Notes: generated by a model from the letters alone, not told the origin. A stretch of 64,000 nucleotides of DNA from Pantoea rwandensis (GCF_002095475.1 NZ_MLFR01000008.1:97409-161408); one strand, 5' to 3'. Shown: positions 1-10,854, numbered from the stretch's first letter. Made by a program: numbers and translations.

Positions 1-2301
1 ACGGAACAGCACCGGTGTTCCCAGCGACAGCGAACCGGCTTCGGTGGCATCCACGTAGATATTGAGTCCATTAAGGTAACGCGAATCGGTAATGGTGCTT
101 TCCTGCAACTCGAAGGTTCGAGCCTGCGCGCCTTTACCAGGATCCACATTGAGATAAGGCTGCAACAGCGTTTCCAGATGATTGACACCCGCTGGCGAGA
201 TTTCCGGCGCGACCACCGAGAAACGGCTGCCGACGCGCGCGAAATCTTGCACATACTCTGGATAAAGTACGGCTTTCGCCACCACCTGATTATTGTCTTT
301 ACTCAATGCCAGCGACTCAACTTGACCGACATTGATGCCGAGATAGCGAATGGGCATGCCCGCCGCCAGCTTGCTGGCATCGAAGGTGTGCAGCGTGATC
401 TGGCTACCCACTGCACGTGCGGCGGTTTCTGAAGCATATAGCACGCGCTTCACGCCTTTTGCCGCCTGCGCGCCAGTCAGATTATCAAAGCTGATGGCGC
501 CCTTAAGCGCACGGTTAAGTGGAGAAGCTTGAACCGTCAGGCCGCTGCCGTTCAATTGCACTTTTGCGCCGCCTTCGGCCCAGAACACGCTTTCATTGGT
601 CAGTAACTTGCGATACTGCGGCTCAACATGGACGGAAATCTCAAATGCATCAGCACGTGGGACCACATCTACAACCTCCCCGACCTGGAACTTGCGATAC
701 AGCACCACCGAACCCGCCTGTACGTCTGGCAAACTGCTGGCCGTGAGTTTCAATGTTGTTGGTGGCTGATCGCCAATAATACCTTCCTGTGCCCGTTCTG
801 CATCGGCATATAAAGGATAGCGTGTAGAAGGGTTACCTTTGGCACCCGGCACCAGACGAATGCCGCCATCCACCCATTCCCGCGCGCTGGCACCTAATAC
901 CTGCATGCCATCAAGACCGAACTTCACGTCAAGACGGCTGTTGACGATGAATTTGCTGTCTGCGTGGACCAGATGGCGATATTCCGGGTTGATCGCCACG
1001 GCGAAACTGATGCCGTTTTCATCCAACTGACGGGAGATGATCTGACCAATTTTCATGCCGTAAAGCATCACCGGCTGGCCCGCATCAATGCCATAGGTTT
1101 CTGGTGCGCTAAGCTGTACGGTCAGCACATCCGGTTTTTGCAGCAGGGTTTCACTTGCCGGTAACACGGTGAAGTGATCCTGTGCGGGTCCTTCCCCGGG
1201 AACCAGTTCAAAGGTGTTGCCGGTCAGCAAGCTGCTGAGATTGGTGTCAGTCAGGCTTAACTTAGGCGCACGCATTTCAATTCGCGTACCGCTGCGCATT
1301 AAACCGGTGACGGAAGGATCGACCGTCAGCTCGCCTGTGACTTTCCCGCCCGGTAGCAGGTTAAGTTTGGTCAAGGTACCGACCTCAAGGCCTTGATACA
1401 TCAAAGGGGTGCTATCGGCTTTCAGGTTATCCCCGCTTGGCAAGTCAAGACCGATCTGCACGCCACGCTGGCTGCGTGCCAGGTCGGGGTAGAGCTGATA
1501 GTTTTCGTCACTGTTGGCCTGCTCTCCTTGCTCTGGGGAATCAAAGGCAATCGCGCCATTCACTAACGCAGCCAAACTCTCCAGCTTTACTTTTGCACCG
1601 CTTAAGCTGATATCGGCATCCACGCCGGAGACGTTCCAGAAACGACTCTGTTTTTTTACCAGGTTGACGAAACGACGTTCAATCAGCACATCGACGGTCA
1701 CGCCATCGGTGTTGCTGTTAATGCTGTAGTCATAAACGCGACCCACCGGAATTTTACGGTAATACACCAGCGAACCGGTATTGAGTGAACCCAGATCAGG
1801 TGAGTGGAGATGGATCAACAGTTCGCCGGTGTTGACGCGGTATTTAGGCTGAGTATCCAACGCGGTGAAATGCTCACGCGGGTTGCCGCTACCTGGCATC
1901 ATGCCGATATAGTTACCGCCAACCAACGCATCCAGCCCAGAAACCCCCGCCAGAGAGGCTTTCGGCGTCACTAGCCAGAACTTAGTGTTGTCCTTGAGCG
2001 CATCACGCATGTCGCTCTTAATGCTGGCCTTAATTTGGATGCTGTTGTAGTCATCGCTCAGCACGATGCCCTGTACAGTACCGACTTCCACGCCTTGATA
2101 ACGAATTGGCGTGCGGCCCGGCACAATGCCGTCCGCGGTCTGGAAGTTGATGGTAATGGTGGTACCGCGCTCCTGATAATTGGTCCATAGCAGCCAGCCG
2201 GCAATCAGCAGGGCAATAATGGGCAATAACCAGAACGGCGAAATCTTGCGTTTGTTACGCAGATTTGCGCTAGTCGGTGTAGTCGGCGTTTCCTGTTGCA
2301 T
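1..2301 (-). CDS. letB: LetB (YebT) MCE-domain lipid-transport tunnel protein, partial
   Basis: Reading the minus strand from ATG at 2301 gives 767 uninterrupted codons running off the left edge, so about the last 110 residues of an expected ~877 are missing. A cytoplasmic Arg/Lys-rich start is followed by one membrane segment (about residues 22-40) and a chain of repeated MCE domains with recurring G-x-P-[IV]-x-Y-x-G-[VIL]-x-V-G motifs, such as [15 protein letters not shown] near the N terminus. In the known family LetB forms a long hexameric tunnel carrying lipids between inner and outer membranes. It overlaps the end of letA by 32 bases, so the two are translationally linked. The start matches the E. 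coli orthologue. Confidence 0.95.
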   Translation of the reverse strand, partial: MQQETPTTPTSANLRNKRKISPFWLLPIIALLIAGWLLWTNYQERGTTITINFQTADGIVPGRTPIRYQGVEVGTVQGIVLSDDYNSIQIKASIKSDMRDALKDNTKFWLVTPKASLAGVSGLDALVGGNYIGMMPGSGNPREHFTALDTQPKYRVNTGELLIHLHSPDLGSLNTGSLVYYRKIPVGRVYDYSINSNTDGVTVDVLIERRFVNLVKKQSRFWNVSGVDADISLSGAKVKLESLAALVNGAIAFDSPEQGEQANSDENYQLYPDLARSQRGVQIGLDLPSGDNLKADSTPLMYQGLEVGTLTKLNLLPGGKVTGELTVDPSVTGLMRSGTRIEMRAPKLSLTDTNLSSLLTGNTFELVPGEGPAQDHFTVLPASETLLQKPDVLTVQLSAPETYGIDAGQPVMLYGMKIGQIISRQLDENGISFAVAINPEYRHLVHADSKFIVNSRLDVKFGLDGMQVLGASAREWVDGGIRLVPGAKGNPSTRYPLYADAERAQEGIIGDQPPTTLKLTASSLPDVQAGSVVLYRKFQVGEVVDVVPRADAFEISVHVEPQYRKLLTNESVFWAEGGAKVQLNGSGLTVQASPLNRALKGAISFDNLTGAQAAKGVKRVLYASETAARAVGSQITLHTFDASKLAAGMPIRYLGINVGQVESLALSKDNNQVVAKAVLYPEYVQDFARVGSRFSVVAPEISPAGVNHLETLLQPYLNVDPGKGAQARTFELQESTITDSRYLNGLNIYVDATEAGSLSLGTPVLFR

Positions 2302-3514
2302 GTGCATCCCAGATCAGGCGGCTATCAAGCCACTCAACAGCCATAATGGTCAGGATGACTGCCGCGCCAAAGTAAAGGGCGGCAGGTCCCATGGTAAAAG
2401 CAAAAAGTTGATCGCGATTAACCAGCGACATGGTCATCGCAATCACAAACAGATCCAACATCGACCAGCGCCCCACCCAGGTGACGGCGCGTAACAAGCG
2501 GATACGGGTTTTCAGACCTTGTTCACACTTGAAGTGAATGCTGATTAATAATGTCAGCATTACCAACACTTTGGTGAAAGGCACCAAAATACTGGCGATA
2601 AATACCACTGCGGCCACGGGAATATTGCCTGAAGCGAGTCCCAAAATACCCGAGAAGATGGTGTCTTCACGGCGCGCACCATTGACGTAAACCACCGAAA
2701 TCGGCAGCAGGTTAGCGGGGATCAACAACACAATGGAGGCAATCAGCGAGGCCCAGGATTTTTGCAAACTGTGGCGACGCCGGAAATCGAGCGGCGTGTG
2801 GCAACGCATGCAGCGCCCGCGCTCATCTGCCACGCCCGTTTGGTGGCAGTTAAGGCACACCTGCCACTCCTCAGGGGGTGAGGTCGGTATTGCCTGCGGA
2901 TAAAAGTGCTCCCATAGCTGTTCGACGTTGAGGTGGATCAGCGTCAATAAACTCAATACCGTGAGCGCAATATACGCAACCAGACCGTAGCCCACTTCCA
3001 GCGCGGCGTAATCCTGCACCTTTATAGAGGCGACCGCCACACCGACCAGATAGATATCCAGCATCACCCACTCTTTCAGTTTTTCCAGCATCAGTAATAC
3101 CGGACGTAGGTTCATGCCGAGGGCGTGGCCAATCCATAAATAGCAGATGCCAGCAACTAAGGTCACGGGCGCGCCAATGGTACAGAACGCGACCATCGAG
3201 GCCGTCAGCACGTTGCCCTGTTGCGCCATCTGGATCACGCCCTCCACCAGGCTGGCGTTGATGCGCATGCCCAGCAGGCGAATATCCACTAATGGCAGAC
3301 TGAAAGCGAAGGGCATCAGCACGATCATGGTCACGGCCATCACCGTGAGTCGCGTCATTGACCAGTCGCGGCCGCTTTGAATTTTTGCATGGCAGCGCGG
3401 GCAGTGAGCCGACTGATGCGATTTCACATCCGGTAAGGAAAAAAGGGTATCGCATTGCGGGCAACGCTGATAACGTGCGTGGGGCAACGTCTGGCTGATA
3501 GCGTGAATTTTCAT
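2270..3514 (-). CDS. letA: LetA (YebS), PqiA-family inner-membrane partner of LetB
   Basis: A 414-residue multispanning membrane protein with two PqiA-type halves. Each half starts with a zinc-ribbon-like cysteine cluster (CPQC...CPRC near residues 18-44, and CLNC...CMRC in the middle) followed by about four transmembrane helices. In E. coli LetA partners LetB in lipid transport across the periplasm. The ATG at 3514 starts MKIHAIS; the same frame extends to a TTG at 3556 (428 codons, nearer the E. coli length of 427), so the start is uncertain and neither has a strong ribosome site. It lies first in the letA-letB operon, divergent from msrC. Confidence 0.92.
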   Translation of the reverse strand: MKIHAISQTLPHARYQRCPQCDTLFSLPDVKSHQSAHCPRCHAKIQSGRDWSMTRLTVMAVTMIVLMPFAFSLPLVDIRLLGMRINASLVEGVIQMAQQGNVLTASMVAFCTIGAPVTLVAGICYLWIGHALGMNLRPVLLMLEKLKEWVMLDIYLVGVAVASIKVQDYAALEVGYGLVAYIALTVLSLLTLIHLNVEQLWEHFYPQAIPTSPPEEWQVCLNCHQTGVADERGRCMRCHTPLDFRRRHSLQKSWASLIASIVLLIPANLLPISVVYVNGARREDTIFSGILGLASGNIPVAAVVFIASILVPFTKVLVMLTLLISIHFKCEQGLKTRIRLLRAVTWVGRWSMLDLFVIAMTMSLVNRDQLFAFTMGPAALYFGAAVILTIMAVEWLDSRLIWDAHATGNADYTD

Positions 3515-3731
3515 AGGTGACGCAAGTGGCCCATCGTTCGTTACGGTTACCGGCAAGCTGAGCAGAGCAATCTGCCTGCAACATTCTGTGGTCCGAGAAA
3601 AATCTTAACCACCGACTGCTAAGGGTATAGTAACTAACACAATGATTCACCTTATGGGGTTGGATTATTAGTGCTTATTTTAACAACTGAGTGACAACAG
3701 GGTCACTGCAGTGACGAGTTATGGTTAAACA

Positions 3732-4232
3732 ATGAACAAAAAAGAGTTTTACGAGGATTTGAATCGTGATGTTCGCGCATTATTAGCGGGCGAAACCTCT
3801 TTCCTGGCGGCGCTGGGTAATTGCAGTGCGCTGCTATTTGAACGTCTGGAAGGTGTGAACTGGGCAGGATTCTATTTACTGACCGAGCCCAACACGCTGG
3901 TGTTGGGTCCGTTCCAGGGCAAAATTGCCTGCGTGCGTATTCCGGTAGGTAAAGGAGTATGTGGCACAGCGATTGCAGAGGATAAAGTCCAGCGCGTTGA
4001 AGATGTGCATGCGTTTCCAGGCCATATCGCTTGTGACGCAGCCAGCAACGCGGAAATCGTGATTCCTCTGAAAGTAAACGGCACCTTAGTGGGTGTGTTG
4101 GACATTGATAGTACGGTTTATTCTCGCTTCGATAGTGAGGACGAAACGGGGCTGGTGGCCCTTACCGACGGGCTTTGTGAAGTGCTGGCGGGCAGCGACA
4201 TCGAAAAATTTCTTCAGCTGACGCATAGCTAA
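3732..4232 (+). CDS. msrC: Free methionine-(R)-sulfoxide reductase MsrC (GAF domain)
   Basis: A 166-residue cytosolic single GAF-domain protein, the same length as E. coli YebR/MsrC. It reduces free L-methionine-(R)-sulfoxide using thioredoxin. The three family cysteines are present at residues 67, 77 and 101 (motifs GKIACVRIPVG, GVCGTA and HIACDAASN). It is divergent from letA with about 220 bases between and lies just upstream of proQ in the same direction. A second sulfoxide-repair gene, msrB, acting on protein-bound methionine, is at 54.4 kb. Confidence 0.95.
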   Translation: MNKKEFYEDLNRDVRALLAGETSFLAALGNCSALLFERLEGVNWAGFYLLTEPNTLVLGPFQGKIACVRIPVGKGVCGTAIAEDKVQRVEDVHAFPGHIACDAASNAEIVIPLKVNGTLVGVLDIDSTVYSRFDSEDETGLVALTDGLCEVLAGSDIEKFLQLTHS

Positions 4233-4328
4233 TCGACTGGATCACATAGCATTTGGCGATGTTGTCATTATAATGTCGCCTGTTCATGCCTGCTCTGGTC
4301 GGCAAACCCGTAGTAATCAGGAAATTTC

Positions 4329-5009
4329 ATGGAAAATCAACCTAAGTTGAATAGCAGTAAAGAAGTTATCGCCTTTTTGGCGGAACGTTTTCCGCAATGC
4401 TTTAGCGCCGAAGGCGAAGCGCGTCCGCTCAAAGTCGGTATCTTCCAGGATCTGGTCGAGCGCGTTCAGGGTGAAAACAGCCTGAGCAAGACGCAACTGC
4501 GTTCGGCCTTGCGTCTTTATACCTCGAGCTGGCGTTACCTTTACGGCATTAAAGCCGGTGCAAATCGTGTCGATCTCGACGGCAACGCCTGTGGCGTGCT
4601 GGATGAGCAACATGTAGAGCATGCGCGTAAGCAGTTAGAAGAAGCTAAAGCGCGCGTTCAGGCACAACGTGATCAGCAGAGAGCGAAGAAGCGTGAAGCC
4701 GGTGAAGAGACCGCTGAACGTCGCCCGCGTAAACCTGCACCGCGTAAAGCTGCTGAAGGCGAAGCCCCGCGTAAGCCGCGTCCACAGGCTCCGCGTCCAG
4801 CTTCTGCTGAACGTAATCCTGCACCGCGCCAGCCGCAAGCGATACCTGTCACTGATACCTCAACTTTGCAGCTCGGCCAGAACATCAAAGTTAAAGCAGG
4901 GAAAAGTGCAATGGACGCCACCATTCTTGAAATCACCAAGGATGGCGTTCGGGTGCAACTCGCTTCCGGCATGGCAATGATTGTGCGCGCAGAACACTTG
5001 CAGTTCTGA
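4329..5009 (+). CDS. proQ: RNA chaperone ProQ (FinO domain)
   Basis: A 226-residue RNA-binding chaperone. The N-terminal FinO domain (about residues 1-118) is followed by a Lys/Arg/Ala/Pro-rich unstructured linker (about 119-170) and a C-terminal Tudor-like domain (about 172-226, starting [13 protein letters not shown]). In E. coli ProQ binds structured mRNA 3' ends and small RNAs globally and was first found through osmoregulation of ProP. It is followed after 19 bases by prc, as in other Enterobacterales, implying co-transcription. Linker length accounts for the small difference from the E. coli protein (232). Confidence 0.96.
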   Translation: MENQPKLNSSKEVIAFLAERFPQCFSAEGEARPLKVGIFQDLVERVQGENSLSKTQLRSALRLYTSSWRYLYGIKAGANRVDLDGNACGVLDEQHVEHARKQLEEAKARVQAQRDQQRAKKREAGEETAERRPRKPAPRKAAEGEAPRKPRPQAPRPASAERNPAPRQPQAIPVTDTSTLQLGQNIKVKAGKSAMDATILEITKDGVRVQLASGMAMIVRAEHLQF

Positions 5010-5028
5010 AACGGAGGCTGACCTCGGC

Positions 5029-7068
5029 ATGAACAACATTTTAAAGATCGGTATGATCGCGGGCCTGCTGTTAGCAGGCCCCACCTTTGGCGCAGATAAC
5101 ATTACCCGCGCTGACCAGATTCCACAGTTACATGAAGATCCGCAGCATCCTACCGTTAGTGAGCGCGTCACCTCGCGTTTTACTCGCTCGCATTATCGTC
5201 AGTTCGATTTGAATCAGGATTTTTCCGCGAAAATTTTTGATCGCTACCTGAATCTGCTCGATTACAACCATAATGTGTTGCTGGCCTCTGACGTTGCGCA
5301 ATTCGCTGATAAGAAAACCACTCTTGGCGATGAATTCCGCAGCGGTAAGCTGGATGTCTTTTACGATCTCTATAACCTGGCGCAGAAACGCCGTTTTGAG
5401 CGCTATCAATATGCGCTGAGCGTGCTGAACCGCCCAATGAATTTCGCCGGCAATGACACGATTGACATTGACCGCTCAAAATCGCCATGGCCAAAAAGTA
5501 CCGATGAGTTAAATGCGCTGTGGGATGCCAAAGTTAAATATGATGAGCTGAGCCTTAAACTGGCTGGCAAAGATGACAAAGAAATTCGTGAAACGCTGAC
5601 CAAGCGTTACAACTTTGCTATCCGCCGCCTGGCACAGAGCAACAGCGAAGATGTGTTCCAGCTGGCGATGACTGCCTTTGCGCATGAAATCGATCCGCAC
5701 ACTAATTACCTGTCGCCTCGCAATACCGAACAATTTAACACCGAGATGAGCCTGTCGCTTGAAGGTATCGGTGCGGTGCTGCAGATGGACGATGACTACA
5801 CGGTGATCAACTCGATGGTTGCCGGTGGTCCAGCGGCGAAGAGCAAATCCATCAGCGTGGGTGACCGTATTGTCGGTGTCGCCCAGCCAGGCAAGCCAAT
5901 GGAAGATGTGATTGGCTGGCGTCTGGATGACGTGGTTTCCAAAATCAAGGGACCGAAAGGCAGTAAAGTGCGCCTTGAGATTCTGCCGGCCGGTAAGGGG
6001 ACCAAAACCCGTATCGTGACGCTGACGCGTGAGAAGATTCGTCTGGAAGACCGTGCGGTTAAAGGCACTGTGCACAACGTCGGTAAAGAAAAGGTTGGCG
6101 TGCTGGACATTCCTGGCTTCTACGTGGGCCTGACTGACGATGTGAAAGTGCAGCTGCAAAAACTGCAGAAACAAAACGTCGACAGTATCGTGATCGATCT
6201 GCGTACCAACGGTGGTGGCGCACTGACAGAAGCGGTATCCCTTTCTGGCTTGTTTATTCCAAGTGGTCCGGTAGTGCAGGTTCGTGACAACAATGGTCGC
6301 GTGCGTCAGGACAGTGATAACGATGGTATCGTTTATTACAAAGGTCCACTGGTAGTGTTGGTCGATCGTTTCAGTGCATCAGCCTCTGAAATTTTTGCTG
6401 CTGCCATGCAGGATTATGGCCGTGCATTGATTGTCGGTGAGCCCACCTTCGGTAAAGGCACCGTACAGCAGTATCGTTCGCTTAACCGCATCTACGATCA
6501 AATGCTGCGTCCGGAATGGCCTGCACTGGGTTCGGTGCAGTACACGATTCAGAAGTTCTACCGCATCAACGGCGGCAGTACTCAGCGTAAAGGCGTGACG
6601 CCTGACCTGCTGATGCCGACAGGTGTGGAAGCGGCTGAAACGGGTGAGAAGTTTGAGGACAACGCGTTGCCATGGGATAGCGTGAACGCGGCGACTTACA
6701 CCAAAACCGGTGATATTTCAGCCTTGGTTCCACAACTGACCAAAGAGCACGCGGATCGCATCGCGAAAGATCGCGAGTTCCAGTACATCTTGAAAGATAT
6801 TGCGCGCTTCGATGCGATGAAAGACAAACGCAATATCGTGTCACTCAATCTCGGCCAGCGTGAGAAAGAGAATCATGAAGATGATGCACTGCGTCTGGAG
6901 CGTATCAACGCACGCTATCAGGCTGAAGGCAAAGCACCGCTGAAGAGCCTCGACGATCTGCCGAAAGACTATAAAGAGCCAGACCCGTATCTGGACGAAA
7001 CAGTCAAAATTGCCAATGACATGGCGCAGCTGGAGAAATCCCAACCAGCCGCAGCACAGGCAAAGTAA
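5029..7068 (+). CDS. prc: Tail-specific periplasmic protease Prc (Tsp)
   Basis: A 679-residue periplasmic serine protease of the S41 C-terminal-processing family. The ATG at 5029 starts a short signal peptide ending near GPTFGA; a GGAGG ribosome site at 5013-5017 supports it over in-frame starts inside proQ. A PDZ domain covers roughly residues 225-330; the catalytic serine lies in DRFSASASEIF and the catalytic lysine in PTFGKGTVQQ. It degrades proteins with nonpolar C termini, processes FtsI (PBP3) and, with NlpI, controls peptidoglycan hydrolases. A strong terminator follows. Confidence 0.97.
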   Translation: MNNILKIGMIAGLLLAGPTFGADNITRADQIPQLHEDPQHPTVSERVTSRFTRSHYRQFDLNQDFSAKIFDRYLNLLDYNHNVLLASDVAQFADKKTTLGDEFRSGKLDVFYDLYNLAQKRRFERYQYALSVLNRPMNFAGNDTIDIDRSKSPWPKSTDELNALWDAKVKYDELSLKLAGKDDKEIRETLTKRYNFAIRRLAQSNSEDVFQLAMTAFAHEIDPHTNYLSPRNTEQFNTEMSLSLEGIGAVLQMDDDYTVINSMVAGGPAAKSKSISVGDRIVGVAQPGKPMEDVIGWRLDDVVSKIKGPKGSKVRLEILPAGKGTKTRIVTLTREKIRLEDRAVKGTVHNVGKEKVGVLDIPGFYVGLTDDVKVQLQKLQKQNVDSIVIDLRTNGGGALTEAVSLSGLFIPSGPVVQVRDNNGRVRQDSDNDGIVYYKGPLVVLVDRFSASASEIFAAAMQDYGRALIVGEPTFGKGTVQQYRSLNRIYDQMLRPEWPALGSVQYTIQKFYRINGGSTQRKGVTPDLLMPTGVEAAETGEKFEDNALPWDSVNAATYTKTGDISALVPQLTKEHADRIAKDREFQYILKDIARFDAMKDKRNIVSLNLGQREKENHEDDALRLERINARYQAEGKAPLKSLDDLPKDYKEPDPYLDETVKIANDMAQLEKSQPAAAQAK

Positions 7069-7083
7069 TCGCCTGCTGATTGA

Positions 7084-7112
7084 AAAGCACCGCTTCGGCG
7101 GTGCTTTTTTTT
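7084..7112 (+). terminator. Rho-independent terminator of proQ-prc
   Basis: Perfect 10-bp stem AAAGCACCGC / GCGGTGCTTT closed by a TTCG tetraloop and followed by a run of eight T, 15 bases after the prc stop. Confidence 0.93.
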
Positions 7113-7210
7113 GGAGAGAATCTTTGTTCACGGCGACGAATGAGTGAATTTGCTGGTATCGTTACCAAATGTAAAGTTATGTCTTTTTAGGCACTTAAAG
7201 ATTAAGGTCG

Positions 7211-7246
7211 CTTGAAATGCTGCGTAATGAACATAGGATATATATC
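7211..7246 (+). promoter_or_regulatory. Candidate heat-shock-type promoter of htpX
   Basis: CTTGAAA at 7211-7217 is a perfect match to the sigma-32 -35 element, and htpX is a known heat-shock gene. The -10 region (CATAGGATAT) matches the sigma-32 consensus poorly and could instead serve sigma-70. A small GCGCG-type hairpin (7247-7260) lies between this site and the gene. Confidence 0.4.
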
Positions 7247-7286
7247 CGCGCATAAGCGCGAGCACAACTGAGGAAGATTAACGTTT

Positions 7287-8168
7287 ATGATGCGTATTGC
7301 GCTTTTCCTGGTCACCAACCTGGCGGTGATGTTGGTATTCGGACTGATTCTGAGTCTGACAGGAATCCAGTCAAGCAGTGTTCAGGGTCTGATGATTATG
7401 GCAGGTCTGTTTGGCTTTGGCGGTGCGTTTGTTTCACTGCTGATGTCCAAGTGGATGGCGTTGCGCTCCGTTGGTGGTGAAGTGATAGAACAACCCCGTA
7501 ACGAGACGGAACGCTGGCTGATGGAAACCATCAGCCGCCAGGCTCAACAGTCCGGCGTTGCGATGCCGCAGGTCGCGATTTACCACGCGCCAGATATTAA
7601 CGCCTTTGCTACCGGTGCACGTCGTGATGCTTCGTTAGTGGCAGTCTCGACCGGTTTGCTGCAAAACATGAGTCGCGACGAAGCGGAAGCGGTACTGGCT
7701 CACGAAATGGCCCACATCGCCAATGGTGACATGATCACCATGACGCTGATCCAGGGTGTGGTGAACACCTTCGTCATCTTTATTTCGCGTATTATTGCGC
7801 AAGTAGCCTCTGGCTTCTTGTCTGGTAACCGTGATGGTGAAGAGAGCAGCAACGGCAACCCGATGGTTTACTTTGCGGTCGCGATGGTGCTTGAAATGGT
7901 GTTCGGTATTCTCGCCAGCATTATTACCATGTGGTTCTCACGTCACCGTGAATTCCATGCGGATGCGGGTTCTGCCAAATTGGTCGGCCGCGAGAAGATG
8001 ATTGCCGCGCTGCAACGATTGAAGACCAGCTATGAGCCGCAGGAGCCAAGCAGCATGATGGCATTCTGCATCAATGGTAAAAGCAAATCGCTAAGCGAGC
8101 TGTTTATGTCGCACCCACCGTTAGATAAGCGTATCGAAGCGTTGCGTAATGGCGACTATCTGAAGTAA
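7287..8168 (+). CDS. htpX: Membrane zinc metalloprotease HtpX
   Basis: 293 residues, identical in length to E. coli HtpX. This M48-family inner-membrane protease degrades misfolded membrane proteins together with FtsH. Two N-terminal membrane helices (about 4-55) are followed by the zinc site H139-E140-M-A-H143 ([12 protein letters not shown]), two more hydrophobic segments (about 155-175 and 192-215) and the third zinc ligand E222 in [19 protein letters not shown] ribosome site precedes the ATG pair. It stands alone between two terminators. Confidence 0.97.
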   Translation: MMRIALFLVTNLAVMLVFGLILSLTGIQSSSVQGLMIMAGLFGFGGAFVSLLMSKWMALRSVGGEVIEQPRNETERWLMETISRQAQQSGVAMPQVAIYHAPDINAFATGARRDASLVAVSTGLLQNMSRDEAEAVLAHEMAHIANGDMITMTLIQGVVNTFVIFISRIIAQVASGFLSGNRDGEESSNGNPMVYFAVAMVLEMVFGILASIITMWFSRHREFHADAGSAKLVGREKMIAALQRLKTSYEPQEPSSMMAFCINGKSKSLSELFMSHPPLDKRIEALRNGDYLK

Positions 8169-8182
8169 TAGGGTAATGAATG

Positions 8183-8215
8183 AACAAGGGCGCCTGAGGG
8201 CGCCCTTGTTGTTTT
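8183..8215. terminator. Bidirectional terminator between htpX and yebQ
   Basis: Perfect 12-bp stem AACAAGGGCGCC / GGCGCCCTTGTT with a 4-base loop, directly between the convergent stops of htpX and yebQ, followed on the plus strand by GTTTT. Confidence 0.85.
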
Positions 8216-9596
8216 ACGCATCGCTGACCGCGCGTGATTGTGTCATACGTGCCATGCTGACCACGGCGGCGACGGTAGCAAAACTGCCTGCGAGTACCAG
8301 CGAAGCGTGAGTGCCACTGTCATTAAACAGGTTGAACATCAGTGCAACCAATGCTGCACCACTGCTTTGTCCTACTAAGCGCGCTGTTCCCAGCATGCCA
8401 CTGGCGCCGCCACTGCGATTACGCGGTGCAGAAGAAATAATGGTGTGATTGTTAGGCGACTGGAACAAACCGAAACCGGCACCACACAGCATCATGCGCC
8501 AGATGATATCCAGATCGGTAGGATGAGTTGGCAGCAGCGCCAGCAGGAACAAACCTGCGGCAAACATCGCCAGCCCCAGTCCACCCAGCAAACCCGCGTG
8601 GAACTTCTCAATTAAACGACCGGCAATAGGCGCCAGCACCATAGTAGCCAGTGGCCATGGCGTCAGCAGCAAGCCCGTTGCTACTTCATCCCGACCTAAT
8701 ACGTTTTGTAAGAAGAACGGCAGCGAAACCATTGCCAACATTTGTGCGCAGAAAGAGCAAATTGAGGTGCACAGTGAGAGCGAAAAGATAGGGATACGCA
8801 AAAGATCGACGGGCAACAGCGGCACAGGCATCGACAATTGGCGACGGACAAATACTACGCCTACCAGCACTAATGCCACAATTTCACCCAGAATCAACCA
8901 GCCATCCTGACCTTGCGAAAAGCCGCTCAATGCGGAAATCAGCAAACCAAAGAACAGTGCGTTCATGACGGCACTCGGTACGTCGAATTTCTGTTGTTTT
9001 GATTTCTGCGTGTTATCTGGCAGGAAGCGCAGTGCCAGCCATAGCGCCACGATGCCGAGAGGAATGTTAATCAGAAATAGCCACTTCCAACTGGCGATGG
9101 AGAGAATCGCGGCGGCAACAGTGGGGCCCGCAGCACTGGAGACGGCGACGATCAGCGAATTGATCGCCATTCCCCGGCCCAGGAAACGTTGTGGGTAGAT
9201 AATGCGGATCAGTGCGGTGTTAACGCTCATCAGTGCTGCGCCGCCAAATCCTTGCAGTATGCGCGCCACGGTCAACATATTTAGCGAAGAGGAGAGGGCG
9301 CAAAACAGTGATGTGGCGATAAACAGCCCCAGTCCAACTTGGTAGACGCGGCGGTAGCCCAACATATCCCCGATAAAAGAGAGTGTGAGCAGCGAAATAA
9401 CAATCGCAATCTGGTAGGCGTTGACAATCCAGATAGATTCAGCGGGACTGGCATTGAGTTCACGCGCGATGGTCGGCAGGGCCACGTTAGCAATCGCGCC
9501 ATCCAGCACCGCCATCATGATACCTAATGCGATAGTAATAATGGCGCCATAACGCTGCGGCACTGGCAAGCCATCCTGAGAAGGTGTAGGGGACAT
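8214..9596 (-). CDS. yebQ: MFS multidrug efflux transporter YebQ (DHA2, 14-helix type)
   Basis: A 460-residue inner-membrane protein with about 14 hydrophobic segments, colinear with E. coli YebQ. Family signatures include DGAIANVALPTIA in helix 1, the motif-A region GDMLGYRRVYQ after helix 2, and a motif-C-like GPTVAAAI segment in helix 5. Such proteins use the proton gradient to export drugs; the substrate of YebQ is not established. It is convergent with htpX and divergent from kdgR, with a 192-base gap that must hold both promoters. The same neighbours occur in E. coli. Confidence 0.93.
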   Translation of the reverse strand: MSPTPSQDGLPVPQRYGAIITIALGIMMAVLDGAIANVALPTIARELNASPAESIWIVNAYQIAIVISLLTLSFIGDMLGYRRVYQVGLGLFIATSLFCALSSSLNMLTVARILQGFGGAALMSVNTALIRIIYPQRFLGRGMAINSLIVAVSSAAGPTVAAAILSIASWKWLFLINIPLGIVALWLALRFLPDNTQKSKQQKFDVPSAVMNALFFGLLISALSGFSQGQDGWLILGEIVALVLVGVVFVRRQLSMPVPLLPVDLLRIPIFSLSLCTSICSFCAQMLAMVSLPFFLQNVLGRDEVATGLLLTPWPLATMVLAPIAGRLIEKFHAGLLGGLGLAMFAAGLFLLALLPTHPTDLDIIWRMMLCGAGFGLFQSPNNHTIISSAPRNRSGGASGMLGTARLVGQSSGAALVALMFNLFNDSGTHASLVLAGSFATVAAVVSMARMTQSRAVSDA

Positions 9597-9788
9597 AAAA
9601 GGAATAAGTGAAGTAAGTGAATATCATCATGCTAATCAATTTTGTGTTGGAAAGCACCGAATTCATTGACAAAAAATTACGAAGGAATGTGTCCCGAGCA
9701 CCAGCCGTTGCTGCTACTGGGCTGAAACGCATATACTGGCAATTCTGTTCCGTTTTTTTTGAAACACCGTCAAAAAAGGATATGCGCT

Positions 9789-10580
9789 ATGGCGAGCAGT
9801 GATAACGATAAACAGCCAGATTCCGTTTCATCGGTAATGAAAGTGTTTGGCATTTTGCAGGCGCTGGGCGAAGAGCGCGATCACGGTATTACTGAGCTGT
9901 CGCAACGTGTGATGATGTCCAAAAGCACGGTGTATCGCTTTCTACAAACCATGAAGTCGCTGGGTTATGTGGCACAGGAAGGGGAAAGTGAAAAATACTC
10001 ACTGACCCTCAAGCTTTTTGAACTGGGTGCTAAAGCGCTGCAAAACGTCGATCTCATCCGCAGTGCGGATGTCGAAATGCGTGAACTATCGCGACTGACC
10101 AAAGAGACCATCCATCTTGGGGCTTTGGAAGAAGATAGCATCGTCTATATTCATAAAATTGACTCACTTTATAACCTACGGATGTACTCGCGCATTGGCC
10201 GCCGTAACCCGCTGCATACCACCGCTATTGGTAAAGTGCTGCTGGCGTGGCGCGATCGCAGCGAAGCGGAGGAGATCTTGAGTGAAGTTGAATTCCGCCG
10301 CAGCACCGCCAATACGATTGTGACCGCAGAGGCACTGCTCGACGTCCTGCTTCAGGTAAAAGAACAGGGGTTTGGCGAGGACAATGAGGAGCAGGAAGAG
10401 GGCTTACGCTGTATCGCAGTGCCGGTGTTTGACCGCTTTGGTGTGGTGATAGCTGGGTTGAGTATTTCCTTCCCCACCATCCGTTTTTCCGAAGAAGCAA
10501 AAAACGAATATGTTGCGATGCTGCATCGTGCCGCGCGGAACATTTCCGACCAGATGGGCTACCACCAGTATCCTTTCTGA
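9789..10580 (+). CDS. kdgR: IclR-family transcriptional regulator KdgR
   Basis: A 263-residue cytosolic repressor, the same length as E. coli KdgR. The N-terminal winged helix-turn-helix (about residues 15-75, with ITELSQRVMMSKSTVYRFLQ) is followed by the IclR effector domain, which in the family senses 2-keto-3-deoxygluconate. KdgR controls pectin and hexuronate catabolism, important in plant-associated relatives. The ATG at 9789 (MASSDNDKQ) is chosen by alignment to E. coli; an upstream in-frame ATG adds ten unlikely residues. A GAAACA half-site lies just upstream, too weak to claim as an operator. Confidence 0.96.
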   Translation: MASSDNDKQPDSVSSVMKVFGILQALGEERDHGITELSQRVMMSKSTVYRFLQTMKSLGYVAQEGESEKYSLTLKLFELGAKALQNVDLIRSADVEMRELSRLTKETIHLGALEEDSIVYIHKIDSLYNLRMYSRIGRRNPLHTTAIGKVLLAWRDRSEAEEILSEVEFRRSTANTIVTAEALLDVLLQVKEQGFGEDNEEQEEGLRCIAVPVFDRFGVVIAGLSISFPTIRFSEEAKNEYVAMLHRAARNISDQMGYHQYPF

Positions 10581-10586
10581 GACAGT

Positions 10587-10612
10587 ATAACGGGCTGTTG
10601 CCAGCCCGTTAT
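10587..10612. terminator. Hairpin between kdgR and yobH
   Basis: Perfect 11-bp stem ATAACGGGCTG / CAGCCCGTTAT with a 4-base loop between convergent genes. It lacks a clear T run on either strand, so its efficiency as an intrinsic terminator is uncertain. Confidence 0.55.
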
Positions 10613-10617
10613 ATGAA

Positions 10618-10854
10618 TCAATTGTCTACTACTTCGCCACTTTTCTTAAGTAATGGGCAATCGGTTACACCAACGATGCCGCTGTCAGTGTGCAAGTATT
10701 GTGCTGTGATCATGCCACGCGCGGTGAGATAGCTACACTGCAATCCCAGTCCTGCTGCATTCTTGTTGCTACCCGTCAACACACCATAGCCCGTAAACAG
10801 CATTGCCAACCAGATTACCGCCACTACCATTATCGCTCGAATGAATAGTTTCAT
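10618..10854 (-). CDS. yobH: Small membrane-anchored protein YobH
   Basis: A 78-residue protein matching E. coli YobH (79) along its length, including GYGVLTGSNKNAAGLGLQC and the C-terminal VTDCPLLKKS. One N-terminal hydrophobic helix (about 5-24) with no obvious cleavage site suggests an inner-membrane anchor with the rest in the periplasm; two conserved cysteines (about 40 and 66) could form a disulfide. Function is unknown. In E. coli it sits between kdgR and mgrB; mgrB itself is not found here. Confidence 0.9.
   Translation of the reverse strand: MKLFIRAIMVVAVIWLAMLFTGYGVLTGSNKNAAGLGLQCSYLTARGMITAQYLHTDSGIVGVTDCPLLKKSGEVVDN

Noticed and set aside
178..2494. Several plus-strand open frames opposite letB
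   Set aside because: They are short, overlap each other, and mirror the continuous minus-strand letB frame, which has clear MCE repeats.
2871..3650. 259-codon minus-strand frame overlapping letA
   Set aside because: It is an out-of-frame shadow of letA with Arg/Gly-rich composition and no family features.
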